Shown here: positions 52,042-62,300 of the stretch, one piece after another
How the letters are laid out: every line of letters starts with the position of its first letter
Numbering within the stretch: the first letter of the stretch is position 1
Origin: a bacterium
Lineage (GTDB): Bacteria > UBP6 > UBA1177 > JAKLFG01
Reading direction: 5' to 3'
Assembly (NCBI GenBank): GCA_022709425.1
Contig: JAKLIW010000005.1
Location: forward strand, 178,974 to 242,973
DNA length: 64,000 nucleotides
Notes under the pieces: model-generated
Told to the model about the DNA's origin: nothing
Databases searched by the model: none
The model's input: only the letters and a program-made list of their open reading frames with translations
Program-made: the position numbers and the translations under genes

Positions 52042-53166
52042 ATGTTCGAACGGCATTATCAGGAACTGGGAAACGAGATGCGTGACGGGCGTGTTCTCAT
52101 CCTTTATGGTCCCCGCCGCGTCGGCAAAACAACCCTTCTGAAGAACTATCTGGAAGTGTGCGGCCTGCGCTACAAACTCGATTCGGGAGAGAATCTCCGT
52201 ACCGCCGAAGTGCTCTCCTCACAGGACATCCGTCAGATACAGGACTACTGCGCCGGCTATGAACTCATTGCGATAGACGAGGCGCAATACATTCCCGAGA
52301 TCGGTGCGGGACTCAAGATCATCGTGGACCATATCCCCGAAGTGAAGGTCATCGTCACCGGTTCGTCGAGTTTCGACCTTGCGCAAAAAACGGGGGAGCC
52401 GCTCACCGGCCGCCGCCGCACCATCACCCTTTTTCCGCTGGCGCAAAAAGAGTTGGCCAAACGCTATAACCGTCACGAACTGAAAGAGCGACTCGAAGAA
52501 TATCTGCTGTTCGGCGGATATCCCGCCGTTGCCGTCGCCGCGACACGGGCCGATAAGATAGAGGTGCTCCGGGAACTTACCGAATCCTATCTGCTCAAGG
52601 ATATCCTCGCGCTCGACCGGATCCGGTCGCCCCGCGCACTGCTCGATCTTCTCAAACTGCTTGCCTTTCAGGTCGGCTCACAGGTGTCATTGAGCGAGTT
52701 GGCGACGCAACTTTCGATCGACGCGAAGACGGTCGGCCGCTATCTCGATCTTCTGGAAAAGGTTTTCGTGGTGCGTCGTCTGCCGGGCTTTTCGCGCAAC
52801 CTGCGCAACGAGGTGACCGGCAAGGCGAAATACTACTTCTGGGACAACGGCGTGCGGAACGCCCTCATCTCCAATTTCAACCGGCTAGCCGACCGGGATG
52901 ATAAAGGGGCGCTTTTCGAAAATCTCGTGGTGTGCGAACGGCTCAAGAAACTCGCCTATGAGAATTTCTATGGAGAGGTTCGCTTCTGGCGCACCTACGA
53001 AGGACAGGAAATAGATCTTATCGAAGAGGTGGACGGACAGCTTGATGGGATCGAGATAAAGTACAAAAAAGAGCAGACTCGGCCGCCGAAGGAGTGGGCA
53101 GGCGCCTATCCGCAGGCCTCATGGCGGTCGGTCACGACCGAGAATTATCTCGATTTCGTGTTGTAA
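52042..53166 (+). CDS. AAA (AAA_14) ATPase with C-terminal DUF4143 domain
   Basis: 374 residues. The P-loop VLILYGPRRVGKTTLL (about 18-33), Walker B-like LIAIDEAQYIP and sensor-like VIVTGSSSFDLA form the AAA_14 part. The DUF4143 end carries a winged helix (VSLSELATQLSIDAKTVGRYLDLLEKVFVVRRLPGF) and a PD-(D/E)xK nuclease-like block (FENLVVCERLKKL, EIDLIEEVDGQLDGIEIKYK). These proteins are common next to toxin-antitoxin genes and mobile regions, but their job is unknown. GGGAGG precedes the ATG. It follows mazEF after 180 bp holding 33-bp repeats. Confidence 0.9.
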   Translation: MFERHYQELGNEMRDGRVLILYGPRRVGKTTLLKNYLEVCGLRYKLDSGENLRTAEVLSSQDIRQIQDYCAGYELIAIDEAQYIPEIGAGLKIIVDHIPEVKVIVTGSSSFDLAQKTGEPLTGRRRTITLFPLAQKELAKRYNRHELKERLEEYLLFGGYPAVAVAATRADKIEVLRELTESYLLKDILALDRIRSPRALLDLLKLLAFQVGSQVSLSELATQLSIDAKTVGRYLDLLEKVFVVRRLPGFSRNLRNEVTGKAKYYFWDNGVRNALISNFNRLADRDDKGALFENLVVCERLKKLAYENFYGEVRFWRTYEGQEIDLIEEVDGQLDGIEIKYKKEQTRPPKEWAGAYPQASWRSVTTENYLDFVL

Positions 53167-53169
53167 TTC

Positions 53170-53197
53170 TTGAAAACCTCCCGACGGTGTTTATTAG
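53170..53197 (+). promoter_or_regulatory. Promoter-like pair before clpB
   Basis: TTGAAA (53170-53175), 16 bp, TATTAG (53192-53197). CTTGAAA is shared with heat-shock promoters, but no matching CCCCAT-type -10 stands at the right distance. Confidence 0.4.
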
Positions 53198-53224
53198 GTA
53201 TCCCGACCATCAGGGAGGCATGCG

Positions 53225-55384
53225 ATGGATAACAGGAATGGTATGACACCGGAGAGCAACGGCAACGACGCCCTCAAGCGCTACGGCCGCAATCTCGTGG
53301 AGTTGGCGCGCGCCGGGAAACTCGACCCGGTCATCGGCCGCGACGCCGAGATACGGCGCGTGATCCGCGTCCTGTCGCGGCGCACCAAGAACAACCCGGT
53401 CCTCATCGGCGCCCCCGGCGTCGGCAAGACCGCCATCGTCGAAGGGCTCGCCCAGCGCATAGTCCGCGGCGATGTCCCGACGACGCTGGAACGCAAGGAA
53501 CTCTTTGAACTCGACCTCGCGGCGCTCGTATCGGGGGCCAAATTCCGCGGCGAATTCGAGGAACGGCTGAAGGCGGTCTTGAAGGCGGTGCAGGAAAGCG
53601 ACGGCCGGATCATCCTCTTCATCGACGAACTGCACGCGATAGTCGGCGCGGGGAAGGCCGAAGGCTCGATGGCGGCGGGCGATATGCTCAAACCGATGCT
53701 CGCGCGCGGCGAACTCCGCTGTATCGGCGCGACCACGCTCGACGAATACCGTAAATACATAGAAAAGGACGCGGCGCTCGAACGGCGTTTCCAGCCGGTG
53801 CTCGTGAGTCCGCCGACGGTCGAGGACACGATCTCGATACTGCGCGGCCTCAAGGAGCGGTTCGAGGTCCACCACGGCATCACGATAGCCGACGGCTCGC
53901 TCATCGCGGCGGCGACCTTATCTGACCGCTATATCTCCGACCGGTTCCTCCCCGACAAGGCGATAGACCTCGTCGATGAGGCCTGCGCGATGCTCCGCAC
54001 CGAGATAGATTCGATGCCGGCCGAACTCGACGACCTGCGCCGCCGCATCCTCCAGATGGAGATAGAATCGACCGGGCTCAAGCGCGAGAGCGACCCCGAA
54101 AGCAAGAAACGGCGGAAAGAGATCGAGGAGAAACTCGCCGAGTGCAAGGGCGATTTCGAGGGGAAGAAGAAGGCGTGGGAAAAGGAGAAGGAGGAGATCG
54201 AGGCGCTCAAGAAGATACGCGGCGAGATAGAGGAGGTGCGGCGCGGCATCGAGCGGGCCGAGCGCGAATACGACCTCAACCGCGCGGCGGAACTGAAATA
54301 CGGGAAACTGGCAAAACTCGAAGGGGAACTGGCCAAACTGGTCGAGAAACAGCGCGCCGACGACCGCATCATCAGCGAGGTGCTGACCGACCGCGAGATC
54401 GCCGAGGTGGTGAGCCGCTGGACCGGCATCCCCGTGGCGAAGATGGTCGAAAGCGAGCGGGAAAAGATACTGGGGCTTCCCGACCGGCTGCGCGAACGGC
54501 TCGTCGGTCAGGATGCGGCGATAGAGACGGTGGCGCGCTCGATACTGCGCTCCCGCGGCGGGCTCAAGGACCCGCGCCGACCCATCGGCAGTTTCATCTT
54601 CCTCGGCCCCACCGGCGTGGGCAAGACCGAACTGGCGCGGCGGCTCGCGTTCCAACTGTTCGATTCGGAAGAGAACATGGTCCGCGTCGACATGTCGGAA
54701 TACATGGAGAAACATTCGGTGTCGCGTCTCATCGGGGCTCCCCCCGGCTATGTCGGCTACGATGAGGGGGGACAACTGACCGAGGCGGTGCGGCGCAAAC
54801 CGTACAGCATCGTCCTCCTCGACGAGATAGAGAAGGCCCATCCCGATGTGTTCAACATCCTCCTGCAGATATTGGAGGACGGGCGGCTCACCGACAATCA
54901 GGGGCGCACCGTCAGTTTCCGCAACACCATCGTCATCATGACCTCGAACTTGGGGAGCGATCTGCTGTCGGGGAAGGGCGACACCGTATCCGATAAGGAG
55001 CGCGACGCGGTGATGGCGCGGGTGCGCGCCTCCTTCAAGCCGGAGTTCCTGAACCGCATCGACGACATCGTCATCTTTAACCCGCTCGGGAAAAAGCACC
55101 TGCGCGAGATAGTCTCCATCATGCTCTCCGACATCGGCAAACGGCTCGCCGAACGCGATATCGCGCTCTCGTTCACCGACGCCGCCAAAGACCTCGTCAT
55201 CGAGGAGAGTTTCGAGCCCGAATACGGCGCGCGGCCGATACGGCGCTATCTGGAGCGGGTCATCGAGACCGAACTGGCGACCCGCATCATCAAGGGTGAA
55301 CTGGGCGACGGCGATGCCGTCACCGTCGACCGCACCGGCAACGACTTCGTCTGGAAGGGGCCTCGACAGGCGGGTGCGGCATGA
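53225..55384 (+). CDS. clpB: ClpB-type AAA+ disaggregase lacking the N-terminal domain
   Basis: 719 residues, against about 860 for standard ClpB. ClpB threads aggregated proteins through its hexameric ring using ATP, with DnaK. The two AAA+ rings are intact: Walker A GAPGVGKT (62-69) and GPTGVGKT (461-468), Walker B FIDELH and [11 protein letters not shown], sensor and pore motif [10 protein letters not shown] coiled middle domain (about 260-385), with repeated Glu/Lys helices and [24 protein letters not shown] after it, marks ClpB rather than ClpA/C. The Clp_N repeats are missing; the chain starts at [25 protein letters not shown]. No upstream frame could supply them, since the AAA gene ends 58 bp earlier. 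Confidence 0.92.
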   Translation: MDNRNGMTPESNGNDALKRYGRNLVELARAGKLDPVIGRDAEIRRVIRVLSRRTKNNPVLIGAPGVGKTAIVEGLAQRIVRGDVPTTLERKELFELDLAALVSGAKFRGEFEERLKAVLKAVQESDGRIILFIDELHAIVGAGKAEGSMAAGDMLKPMLARGELRCIGATTLDEYRKYIEKDAALERRFQPVLVSPPTVEDTISILRGLKERFEVHHGITIADGSLIAAATLSDRYISDRFLPDKAIDLVDEACAMLRTEIDSMPAELDDLRRRILQMEIESTGLKRESDPESKKRRKEIEEKLAECKGDFEGKKKAWEKEKEEIEALKKIRGEIEEVRRGIERAEREYDLNRAAELKYGKLAKLEGELAKLVEKQRADDRIISEVLTDREIAEVVSRWTGIPVAKMVESEREKILGLPDRLRERLVGQDAAIETVARSILRSRGGLKDPRRPIGSFIFLGPTGVGKTELARRLAFQLFDSEENMVRVDMSEYMEKHSVSRLIGAPPGYVGYDEGGQLTEAVRRKPYSIVLLDEIEKAHPDVFNILLQILEDGRLTDNQGRTVSFRNTIVIMTSNLGSDLLSGKGDTVSDKERDAVMARVRASFKPEFLNRIDDIVIFNPLGKKHLREIVSIMLSDIGKRLAERDIALSFTDAAKDLVIEESFEPEYGARPIRRYLERVIETELATRIIKGELGDGDAVTVDRTGNDFVWKGPRQAGAA

Positions 55385-55393
55385 AGAAAAGAT

Positions 55394-55422
55394 TTGACAA
55401 CGTCGCGTTCTTTAGGTACACA
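55394..55422 (+). promoter_or_regulatory. Promoter before tRNA-Val
   Basis: TTGACA (55394-55399), 17 bp, TACACA (55417-55422), 12 bp upstream of the tRNA 5' end. Confidence 0.55.
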
Positions 55423-55434
55423 TACGATCCGTGT

Positions 55435-55510
55435 GGGCGATTAACTCAGCTGGTAGAGTGTCTGCGTCACATGCAGGAAGTCACAGGTTCAAGTCCTGTA
55501 TCGCCCACCA
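55435..55510 (+). tRNA. tRNA-Val (CAC anticodon)
   Basis: 76 bases with encoded CCA. Acceptor GGGCGAT pairs with ATCGCCC; D arm ACTC-AGCTGGTA-GAGT; anticodon stem TCTGC/GCAGG with loop GTCACAT, so bases 34-36 are CAC (reads GUG, valine); variable loop AAGTC; T arm ACAGG-TTCAAGT-CCTGT. All stems pair, with one wobble at the top of the anticodon stem. It lies between clpB and the hemerythrin gene. Confidence 0.95.
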
Positions 55511-55547
55511 TTTCTTTTCCAGCCGTTCACTCGCAGGGGAGGATGTC

Positions 55548-55955
55548 ATGCCCGTCAAGGTAGCCGAAGAATTTCTCGTTCATGTTAAAGTGCTCGACGA
55601 CCAACACGCGCAACTGTTCGATCTCATCGATCGGCTCAATACCGCCATCGTGTCGGGCAAGGGGCCGCAGATCGTCGAGAAGACACTCGCCGAACTGTGT
55701 GACTACGCCCATGTCCATTTTGAAGAAGAAGAGGGGCTCATGAAGAAGGCGGGCTATGCCGCCCTGTCGGCCCATCGGGTCGCCCACCGCGACTTCATCG
55801 CGAAGATCGAGGGGTGGATGAAGGAGGCCGCCGCCGGGCGAAAACAGACCCTTACCGGCGAGATCGCCGCGTTCCTTAACGACTGGCTGCGCAAGCATAT
55901 CCGTATCGCCGATCAGCAGTATGTCGGCATTCTGCACGCCAAAGGCATCAAGTAA
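55548..55955 (+). CDS. Bacteriohemerythrin
   Basis: 135 residues, the standard single-domain size. Hemerythrins bind O2 at a di-iron site in a four-helix bundle and act in oxygen sensing, storage or detoxification. The metal ligands are visible in HVKVLDDQHAQLFDLIDRLN, HVHFEEEEGLMKKAGY, SAHRVAHRDF and the final HIRIADQQY. ATG 55548 has GGGGAGGA upstream. It follows the tRNA by 37 bp and could be read from the same start site or from none that I can see. Confidence 0.93.
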   Translation: MPVKVAEEFLVHVKVLDDQHAQLFDLIDRLNTAIVSGKGPQIVEKTLAELCDYAHVHFEEEEGLMKKAGYAALSAHRVAHRDFIAKIEGWMKEAAAGRKQTLTGEIAAFLNDWLRKHIRIADQQYVGILHAKGIK

Positions 55956-55979
55956 TTTCAGAAGGTTCCTAAAAAGTTC

Positions 55980-56007
55980 TTGACAACGGCCGGAAGCGTG
56001 CTATTTT
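55980..56007 (+). promoter_or_regulatory. Promoter before the tolC-tetR-RND operon
   Basis: TTGACA (55980-55985), 16 bp, TATTTT (56002-56007). The leader to the tolC ATG is about 105 bp and contains complementary pieces CGACC/GGTCG and CCTTT/AAAGG (about 56014-56070), so a leader hairpin is possible. Confidence 0.55.
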
Positions 56008-56116
56008 GCTTTCCGACCTTTTGGGTTTTTTTGTTCAAACGGGTCGAAAGGTTGTTTTTGAAATGAGCTTCTATGTTGAGAAAATCGTATCAGATAGCAG
56101 AAAAGGGAGGAAAAGT

Positions 56117-57448
56117 ATGAGAGGGTTCCTTATTCTGGGGTTGGTATTGGCCGGCGCGTGGAACGGCGTGATGGCGCAGGAGCAACTGACGCTCGATCAG
56201 TGTATCGCCGAAAGTCTGAAAGAGAGCGAATCGCTCCGTTCATCCGACGCGGCGTTCGATGCGGCGCAGTATGACGCGAATTCGACCTTCTGGAGTTTCT
56301 TTCCGACGGCGAAGGTGAGCGCGAGTTACCTGAAACTCTATTTTGAGCCCGAGCCTGAAGCGCCCGACTTCTCGGCGATGCCAGCGTTGGCGCCGCTGGG
56401 CGCCGCGTTTTCGATACCGGAATGGTCGCGGACGATAGATCTCACCGTTTCGCAACCGGTGACGCCGCTGTGGAGCGTCTGGAAAGGGCGCGGTGCCCAA
56501 ACGATCGCCGCCGATATCGAGAAATTGAAAAGGAGTTCGACCGCCGACCAGATCGCGGTGAAGACCGCCGAGTATTTCTACTCTTATTTAATGGTAGAGC
56601 GGCTCGGGACCTTGCTTTCGGAAACGGTCAAACAGCTCGATCTCTACCAGAAGCAGGCGCAGAACTTCGTCGACGCCGGGATGACCGACAAACGGGCGGT
56701 GCTCAAGGTGAAACTCGAGAAGGCGAAGATAGACAAGGAGATACAGAATGTCGAGGGGTCGAAACTGCTTCTGCGGCGGGCGCTCGCGCTCCTCATGAAC
56801 CGGACGATGGAGAGTTTCGAGCTTTCGTACGGCGAGGCCGATTTTGTCGCGGCGAATGCCGAGATCGAAACGCTTTTCGGGATGCAGGAGAAGAACCGCG
56901 CCGAGCTCAAGATGCTCGAGAAACTCGAACTCATTAACGACAACCTCACCGACATCGCGATACAGCCCTTCATTCCGATGATCGCGCTGACCGGCGGCTA
57001 CAAGCATAATTTCGACGCGTCGTCGATGAGCCCCGAGGGGACCTTCTTCGTGGGCGGGGTGCTGTCGTGGGAATTCGGCTTCGACACGATGAAGCAGTAC
57101 AACTCCTTCCAGAAGGTCCGCAGTGAGAAGGTGAAGACGAAACTCGCCAACATCGACGCCCGCAAACAGATGCGTCTGCAGGTGACCCAGCTCTATACCG
57201 ACCTGATGGTCAAGGAGAAGGAGATCGGCATCGCGCAGGCTTCCATCGAGGCGGCGGCCGAGAACCTGCGGATCGAGGAGTCGAAGTATCAGGAGAAGAT
57301 GACCACCGAGACCGATCTCTTGGCGGCCAGTCTGCAGGAGCGGCAGGCGAAGACCTCCTACATCACCGCGGTGTTCCAGTACAAGATCGCGCTCCGGAAG
57401 CTCGCGGGGACCATCGGCGTCCCGGTGAGCGCCCTGACCGGCAACTAG
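56117..57448 (+). CDS. TolC-family outer-membrane efflux protein
   Basis: 443 residues with a signal peptide (MRGFLILGLVLAGAWNGVMA). TolC-type trimers form the outer-membrane duct of tripartite pumps. The two OEP repeats begin LTLDQCIAESLKESESLRSSDAAFDAAQ and, in the second half, AQASIEAAAENLRIEESKYQEKMTTETDLLAA, each with long coiled helices. A beta strand region (SAMPALAPLGAAFSIPEWSRTIDLTVSQPV) lies between. GGGAGG precedes ATG 56117. It heads an operon with tetR and two adaptor/pump pairs, so it is the likely common exit duct. Confidence 0.92.
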   Translation: MRGFLILGLVLAGAWNGVMAQEQLTLDQCIAESLKESESLRSSDAAFDAAQYDANSTFWSFFPTAKVSASYLKLYFEPEPEAPDFSAMPALAPLGAAFSIPEWSRTIDLTVSQPVTPLWSVWKGRGAQTIAADIEKLKRSSTADQIAVKTAEYFYSYLMVERLGTLLSETVKQLDLYQKQAQNFVDAGMTDKRAVLKVKLEKAKIDKEIQNVEGSKLLLRRALALLMNRTMESFELSYGEADFVAANAEIETLFGMQEKNRAELKMLEKLELINDNLTDIAIQPFIPMIALTGGYKHNFDASSMSPEGTFFVGGVLSWEFGFDTMKQYNSFQKVRSEKVKTKLANIDARKQMRLQVTQLYTDLMVKEKEIGIAQASIEAAAENLRIEESKYQEKMTTETDLLAASLQERQAKTSYITAVFQYKIALRKLAGTIGVPVSALTGN

Positions 57449-57459
57449 GGGAGGGGGCG

Positions 57460-58134
57460 ATGAACGGCACCGTCGACAAGCGGGAATTCATCCTCGATAA
57501 CTTCATCAAACTGGTGGGGGAGTACGGGATCAACCGCGTCACCCTCTCCGATGTCGCCGAACGGTCGGGGCTGACCAAATCGGCGCTCTATTATTATTTC
57601 GGTTCCAAAGAGGCGCTGTTGGTGGAGGGGTTCGAGCTCTTCAACCATAAGCTGCGGGAAAAGATCGATCCGCTGGTGCAGAACGCGAAAAACCCCCGCG
57701 AAGTGCTGTTGGTTTACTGCGACTTCAACCTCAAGGTATTCTTTGGCGGCTACGAGGAGTTCCGCCCGCTCATGGAACTGTCGACCGAGGTGTTCTACGA
57801 GATACAGAAATACATGTTCAACTCGCCCGACATCGCCAAGCGGGTGCTCTCCCACCGCGACAGCGAACTCAACTGGCTCAACGGCGTGATTGCGCAGTAC
57901 ATCGGAGAGTCTCCCGACGACGATCGGACGCGGAAGATCACGATCATGTACGCCGCCTTCCTCCATTCCTTTGTCACGATGTCGGCCGGGATAGCGAAAC
58001 AATCCAAGGCGCTCGAATCCTATTCCCTCATATCGCAGTTCCCGTGGCGGCTCGACAACATCGATCACGACGACATATTCGAGTTTCTCATCGGCGGGGT
58101 CGACGACCTGAAGAAAAAATTGTTCGGCAAATAG
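57460..58134 (+). CDS. TetR-family transcriptional regulator
   Basis: 224 residues. The N-terminal helix-turn-helix is clear (GINRVTLSDVAERSGLTKSALYYYFGSKEALLVEGFE, about 22-58) and the C-terminal part is a helical ligand-binding domain. TetR proteins next to pumps usually repress the operon until a substrate binds. Here the gene lies inside the operon, 11 bp after tolC and 15 bp before the first adaptor, in the same direction, so it probably controls its own expression with the pump. The operator was not identified. Confidence 0.93.
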   Translation: MNGTVDKREFILDNFIKLVGEYGINRVTLSDVAERSGLTKSALYYYFGSKEALLVEGFELFNHKLREKIDPLVQNAKNPREVLLVYCDFNLKVFFGGYEEFRPLMELSTEVFYEIQKYMFNSPDIAKRVLSHRDSELNWLNGVIAQYIGESPDDDRTRKITIMYAAFLHSFVTMSAGIAKQSKALESYSLISQFPWRLDNIDHDDIFEFLIGGVDDLKKKLFGK

Positions 58135-58149
58135 GATACGGAGACATTC

Positions 58150-59298
58150 ATGAACACCAGACTGATATTTGCGGCGGCGGTACTTATGATGACCTGCTGT
58201 GTGCTCTGCACTTCCTGCGCCAAAGAGGCCGAGGCGGCGGGCAAGGACCTCACGCAGGCGGTCAGCATCACCGCGCCCCAGAAAAAGAAATTCAGCCGGA
58301 CCTTCGACACCGCGTCGGTGGCCATGGCGGCGCAGGCCGCCTACATCAACCCCAAGGTCGCGGCGGTCATCAAGTCCTTCGCGGTCAAGGAGGGCGATCC
58401 GGTCAAGGCGGGAGCGGTGCTCGCGCGGCTCGACGGGAGCGACTACGAGATAGCGGTCAACGCGGCCCGGGCGCAGATCGCGGCGGCCGAGGCGGGCGTC
58501 ATGCAGGCCGAGGCGGCCTTTGCGAAGATCAGCGCCGACTACGAGCGGTTCAAGACGCTCAAGCAGAACGGGTCGGTATCGGCCAGCGAATTCGAGCAGG
58601 TCGAGGCGGGCTACAAGCAGACCGAGGCGGGACTCGCCGCCGCCAAGGCCCAGCGCGGCATGGCGCAGAGCGCGCTGGAGGGTAACCTCAAACAACTTGG
58701 CTACACCGCCATAGTCGCCCCCTTCACCGGCTATGTCGCCGCGCGCAACGGCGAGATCGGCGAGATGGCCGCCCCGGCCAGTCCACGCCCGATGTTCGAG
58801 ATCGTGCAATCGGACACGCTCAAGATCAATGTGTTCGTCAGTGAACTCGAGATCGGCGGTATTACCGGGAAAACGGAGGCGAAGGTCTTTTTCGACGCCT
58901 TCCCCGACAAGGAGACGACCGCAAAGGTGTCGCTGATCAACAGCAAGGTCGATCCGATGACCAAGAGCATCAAGGTCGAACTCACGCTGGACAACCGCGA
59001 CCACTTCTATAAACCGGGGATGACGGTGCGCGTCCGCTTCACGCTCCCCGAGAGGGAATATCTCGTGATACCGCGCAACGCCGTGTTCACCCGCGACAAC
59101 GAGGCGGGGATCGTTTACGTCAAGAACGGCGAGGACCGCGTCTTCACCAAGGAGATCTTCATGGGGGGCACCGTCGAGGGCTACACCATCGTCGAGAAGG
59201 GCCTCGCGGGGAACGAGGATATCGTCGTGGGCGGCGGCCGACGGCTCGAAGAGGGACAGAAGGTGACCGTCATCGCGCCGCAAGAGTTGCAAAAGTGA
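58150..59298 (+). CDS. RND pump periplasmic adaptor (MFP), lipoprotein
   Basis: 382 residues with lipobox VLCTSC (C23). The order is that of membrane fusion proteins: beta-barrel/lipoyl halves (VAAVIKSFAVKEGDPVKAGAVLARLDGSDYE, then YTAIVAPFTGYVAARNGEIGEMA), a coiled alpha hairpin (about 95-170), and a C-terminal membrane-proximal domain. It links the RND pump to TolC. It is 15 bp after tetR and 8 bp before the pump gene. Confidence 0.93.
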   Translation: MNTRLIFAAAVLMMTCCVLCTSCAKEAEAAGKDLTQAVSITAPQKKKFSRTFDTASVAMAAQAAYINPKVAAVIKSFAVKEGDPVKAGAVLARLDGSDYEIAVNAARAQIAAAEAGVMQAEAAFAKISADYERFKTLKQNGSVSASEFEQVEAGYKQTEAGLAAAKAQRGMAQSALEGNLKQLGYTAIVAPFTGYVAARNGEIGEMAAPASPRPMFEIVQSDTLKINVFVSELEIGGITGKTEAKVFFDAFPDKETTAKVSLINSKVDPMTKSIKVELTLDNRDHFYKPGMTVRVRFTLPEREYLVIPRNAVFTRDNEAGIVYVKNGEDRVFTKEIFMGGTVEGYTIVEKGLAGNEDIVVGGGRRLEEGQKVTVIAPQELQK

Positions 59299-59306
59299 GG
59301 TAGCCC

Positions 59307-62300
59307 ATGAATTTCTCAAGATTCGCGGTCAACCGGCCGGTCCTCGTTTCCATCATATTCATCATGATGGGGCTGTTCGGGATATACTCGCTCACCGACC
59401 TTCCGATAGATCTCATGCCCGAGATAGAGGCGCCCTACATCTCGGTGATCACCGTCTATCGCGGCGCCGGTTCGGAGGAGGTGGAGGAGAAGGTGACCAA
59501 GGTCATCGAGTCGGCCGTTTCCTCCACCGCCGGCGTGAAGAATGTCTTCAGCCGCTCGCTGGAGAATGTGTCGACGGTCACCTGTGAATTCGAGTACGGG
59601 GTCAATCTGGACGAGGCGACCAACAACATCCGCGACATTCTCAACATGACGGGCAGTTTTCTTCCCGACGATGTCGACGATCCCATCATTTTCAAGTTCG
59701 ATATGTCCATGATGCCGATAGTCTTTCTTTCGGTCACCTCGTCGAAAGAGGATATCCGTTATAAGGCCGAAGAGATAGAGAACCTGATAACGAACCCCAT
59801 CGAGCGGATCCCGGGGGTCGGCGGCGTCATCGCGTTCAACCAGATGGAAAAGCAGATCATCATCTCGGCCGACAAACAGCGGCTTGCCGCGCTCAATCTC
59901 TCGGTGGCCGACATCACCAACACCGTCCGCGCCGAGAACCTCTCGCTCCCCGCCGGCAACATGGAGATCGGCAATTTCGACTACACCATACGGGTCCCCG
60001 GCGAGTACGAGAATATCGACGAGGTCAACGAGACGATCGTCGCGAGCACCCCGTCGGGACTCATCCGGATAAAGGATGTGGCGCGCGTTTTCTGGGGGAG
60101 CGAGGACAGCCGTCAGTTCGCCCTCAAGGACGGCGAATACATGGCCTTCATGATGGTCCAGAAGCAGTCGGGCGCCAACACCGTTGCCATCGCCGACGCG
60201 ATCAAGGATAAACTGGTCGAGATACGGCCGCGGCTTCCGGAGGGTTTCGAGGTTGGGGTGCTGCTGGATACCTCCGAATTCATCGTGAACATGGTGGGCA
60301 ACCTTTCCGATGCGGTCCTGACGGCCGGTTTCTTCGTCCTTCTGGTCGTGGTCTTCTTCCTGCGGCGTTTCCGGTCGAGTTTCATCGTGCTTCTTTCGAT
60401 CCCGGCCTCTCTGATCATCGCCTTCGCCTTCCTGTACGGGTTCGGCTACACGCTCAACATGGTCTCGCTGATGTCGCTGTCGCTCGCCATCGGCATGGTG
60501 GTCGACAACTCGATCGTCGTGCTCGACAACATCACGCGGCACCTCGAAGAGGGAAAGAGTAAGATCAACGCCGCCATCGAAGGGACCTCGGAGGTCGGCG
60601 GGGCGATACTCGCCTCGACGCTGACCACCATCGTCATCTTCGCGCCGCTCTTCTTCATATCGGGACTGGTCGGGATACTGTTCGGCCAACTTGCGGGGGT
60701 GATCATCCTGACCCTTTCGGCCTCTCTGCTCGCGGCGATGCTGCTGACCCCGATGGTGAGCGCCCGCGTCCTCACCCTCGAAAAGGACAAGCACCGGGAC
60801 AACTGGTTCTTCCGGCTCGGTGAGCGGTTCCTGATCTTTGTTGAGGGAGGCTACACCAAGATCATCGTCTTCACTCTCAAACACAAGAAAAAGACGCTTC
60901 TGTCCGCGGCGCTCCTTTTCGTACTCTCGCTTTTCCTCATCCCGATCATCGGGGTCGATTTCCTGCCCGAAGGCGATGAGGCGATGATACAGGTCGAATA
61001 CGAACTCCCGCTCGGCACGAAGGTGGAAAAAACGATCGCCACCGGCCAGCACATCGAACGGATCGTCCGGGAGGAGATCCCCCCGGCCTATCTCCTGCGG
61101 ACCTTCCTGCGGGGTGGCCCCGACGATTCGGGTTTCGCCCAGAAGATACAGGATACCAACAGCGGAACGACCGGGGCGCGTCTCGTGCCGCAGGATAAGC
61201 GCGACCATAATGTGAAGTACTATGTGAACAAGATACGGAAACGGGTCATCACGGAGGTGCCCGGCATCGAACAGATGGACATCAAGACCTCCTCCGGCGG
61301 TCTGACCGGCAGTAACGAGAAACCGGTCACGCTCAAGTTCGCCAACCGCGATTTCAAGAAGGCGAGCGCGGCGGCGATGAGTTTTCAGAACGAACTGAAG
61401 AAGATCGAAGGACTCAGCGATATATCGAACGACGCCGATTCGCTCAAACCGGAGATAGAGGTGAAGATCGACCGCATCCGCGCCAGTCAGGTGGGGCTCA
61501 AGACCGCCATGATCGCCGCGGCGATCAGAAGCGCCTTTTACGGCGACACCGCTTCGGTCTACCGCAAAGACGGCGACGAGTTCGAGATCATGGTCAAGTA
61601 CAAGAAATCGGACCGCTCCAACTTGGAACAACTCAAGGAACTCGAGATCAAGACCATGTACGGCACGGTGGTCAAACTCAAGGATGTCGCCGCGGTGAAG
61701 GAGGGGCTGACCTCGCTGGTCGTGAACCGCCAGAACCGTGAACGGATCGTTACCGTCGGCGCGCGACTGACCGACAACACCGCCATCGGAAAGGTGGGGG
61801 AGGAGGTCAAAAAGGCGCTGGAGCGGGCCCAGATACCGACCGATGTCGAAGTGATATACGGCGGTAGCCTGAAAGACCAGCAGGAGACCACCGGCGACCT
61901 GCTGAAACTTCTCCTGTTAGGCATCATACTCGTCTATTTGGTGATGGCGGCGCAGTTCGAATCGTTCGTCGATCCCTTCGTCATTCTCTTCTCGATACCT
62001 TTCGCGATCACCGGCGTCATAGGCGGTCTTCTACTTACGGGACACACGCTGTCGGTGCCGGCCTTTCTCGGCATGATCATTCTGGTCGGCGTCGTGGTCA
62101 ACAACGCGATCGTGCTGATAGACTACACCAACATACAGAAGGCGAAGTTCAAGTTCTCGATGGACGAGGCGCTCATCTATTCCGGCTCGCGGCGTCTGAG
62201 GCCCATCCTTATGACCGCCACCACCACCATATTCGGCATGATACCGCTCACCCTCATGAAGGGAGATGCGCACGAGGTGTTCAATCCGATGGGGGTCGCG

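Noticed and set aside
53161..53224. Heat-shock (sigma-32) promoter before clpB
   Set aside because: CTTGAAA is present but no CCCCAT-type -10 lies at the needed distance. A weak sigma-70 pair fits better.
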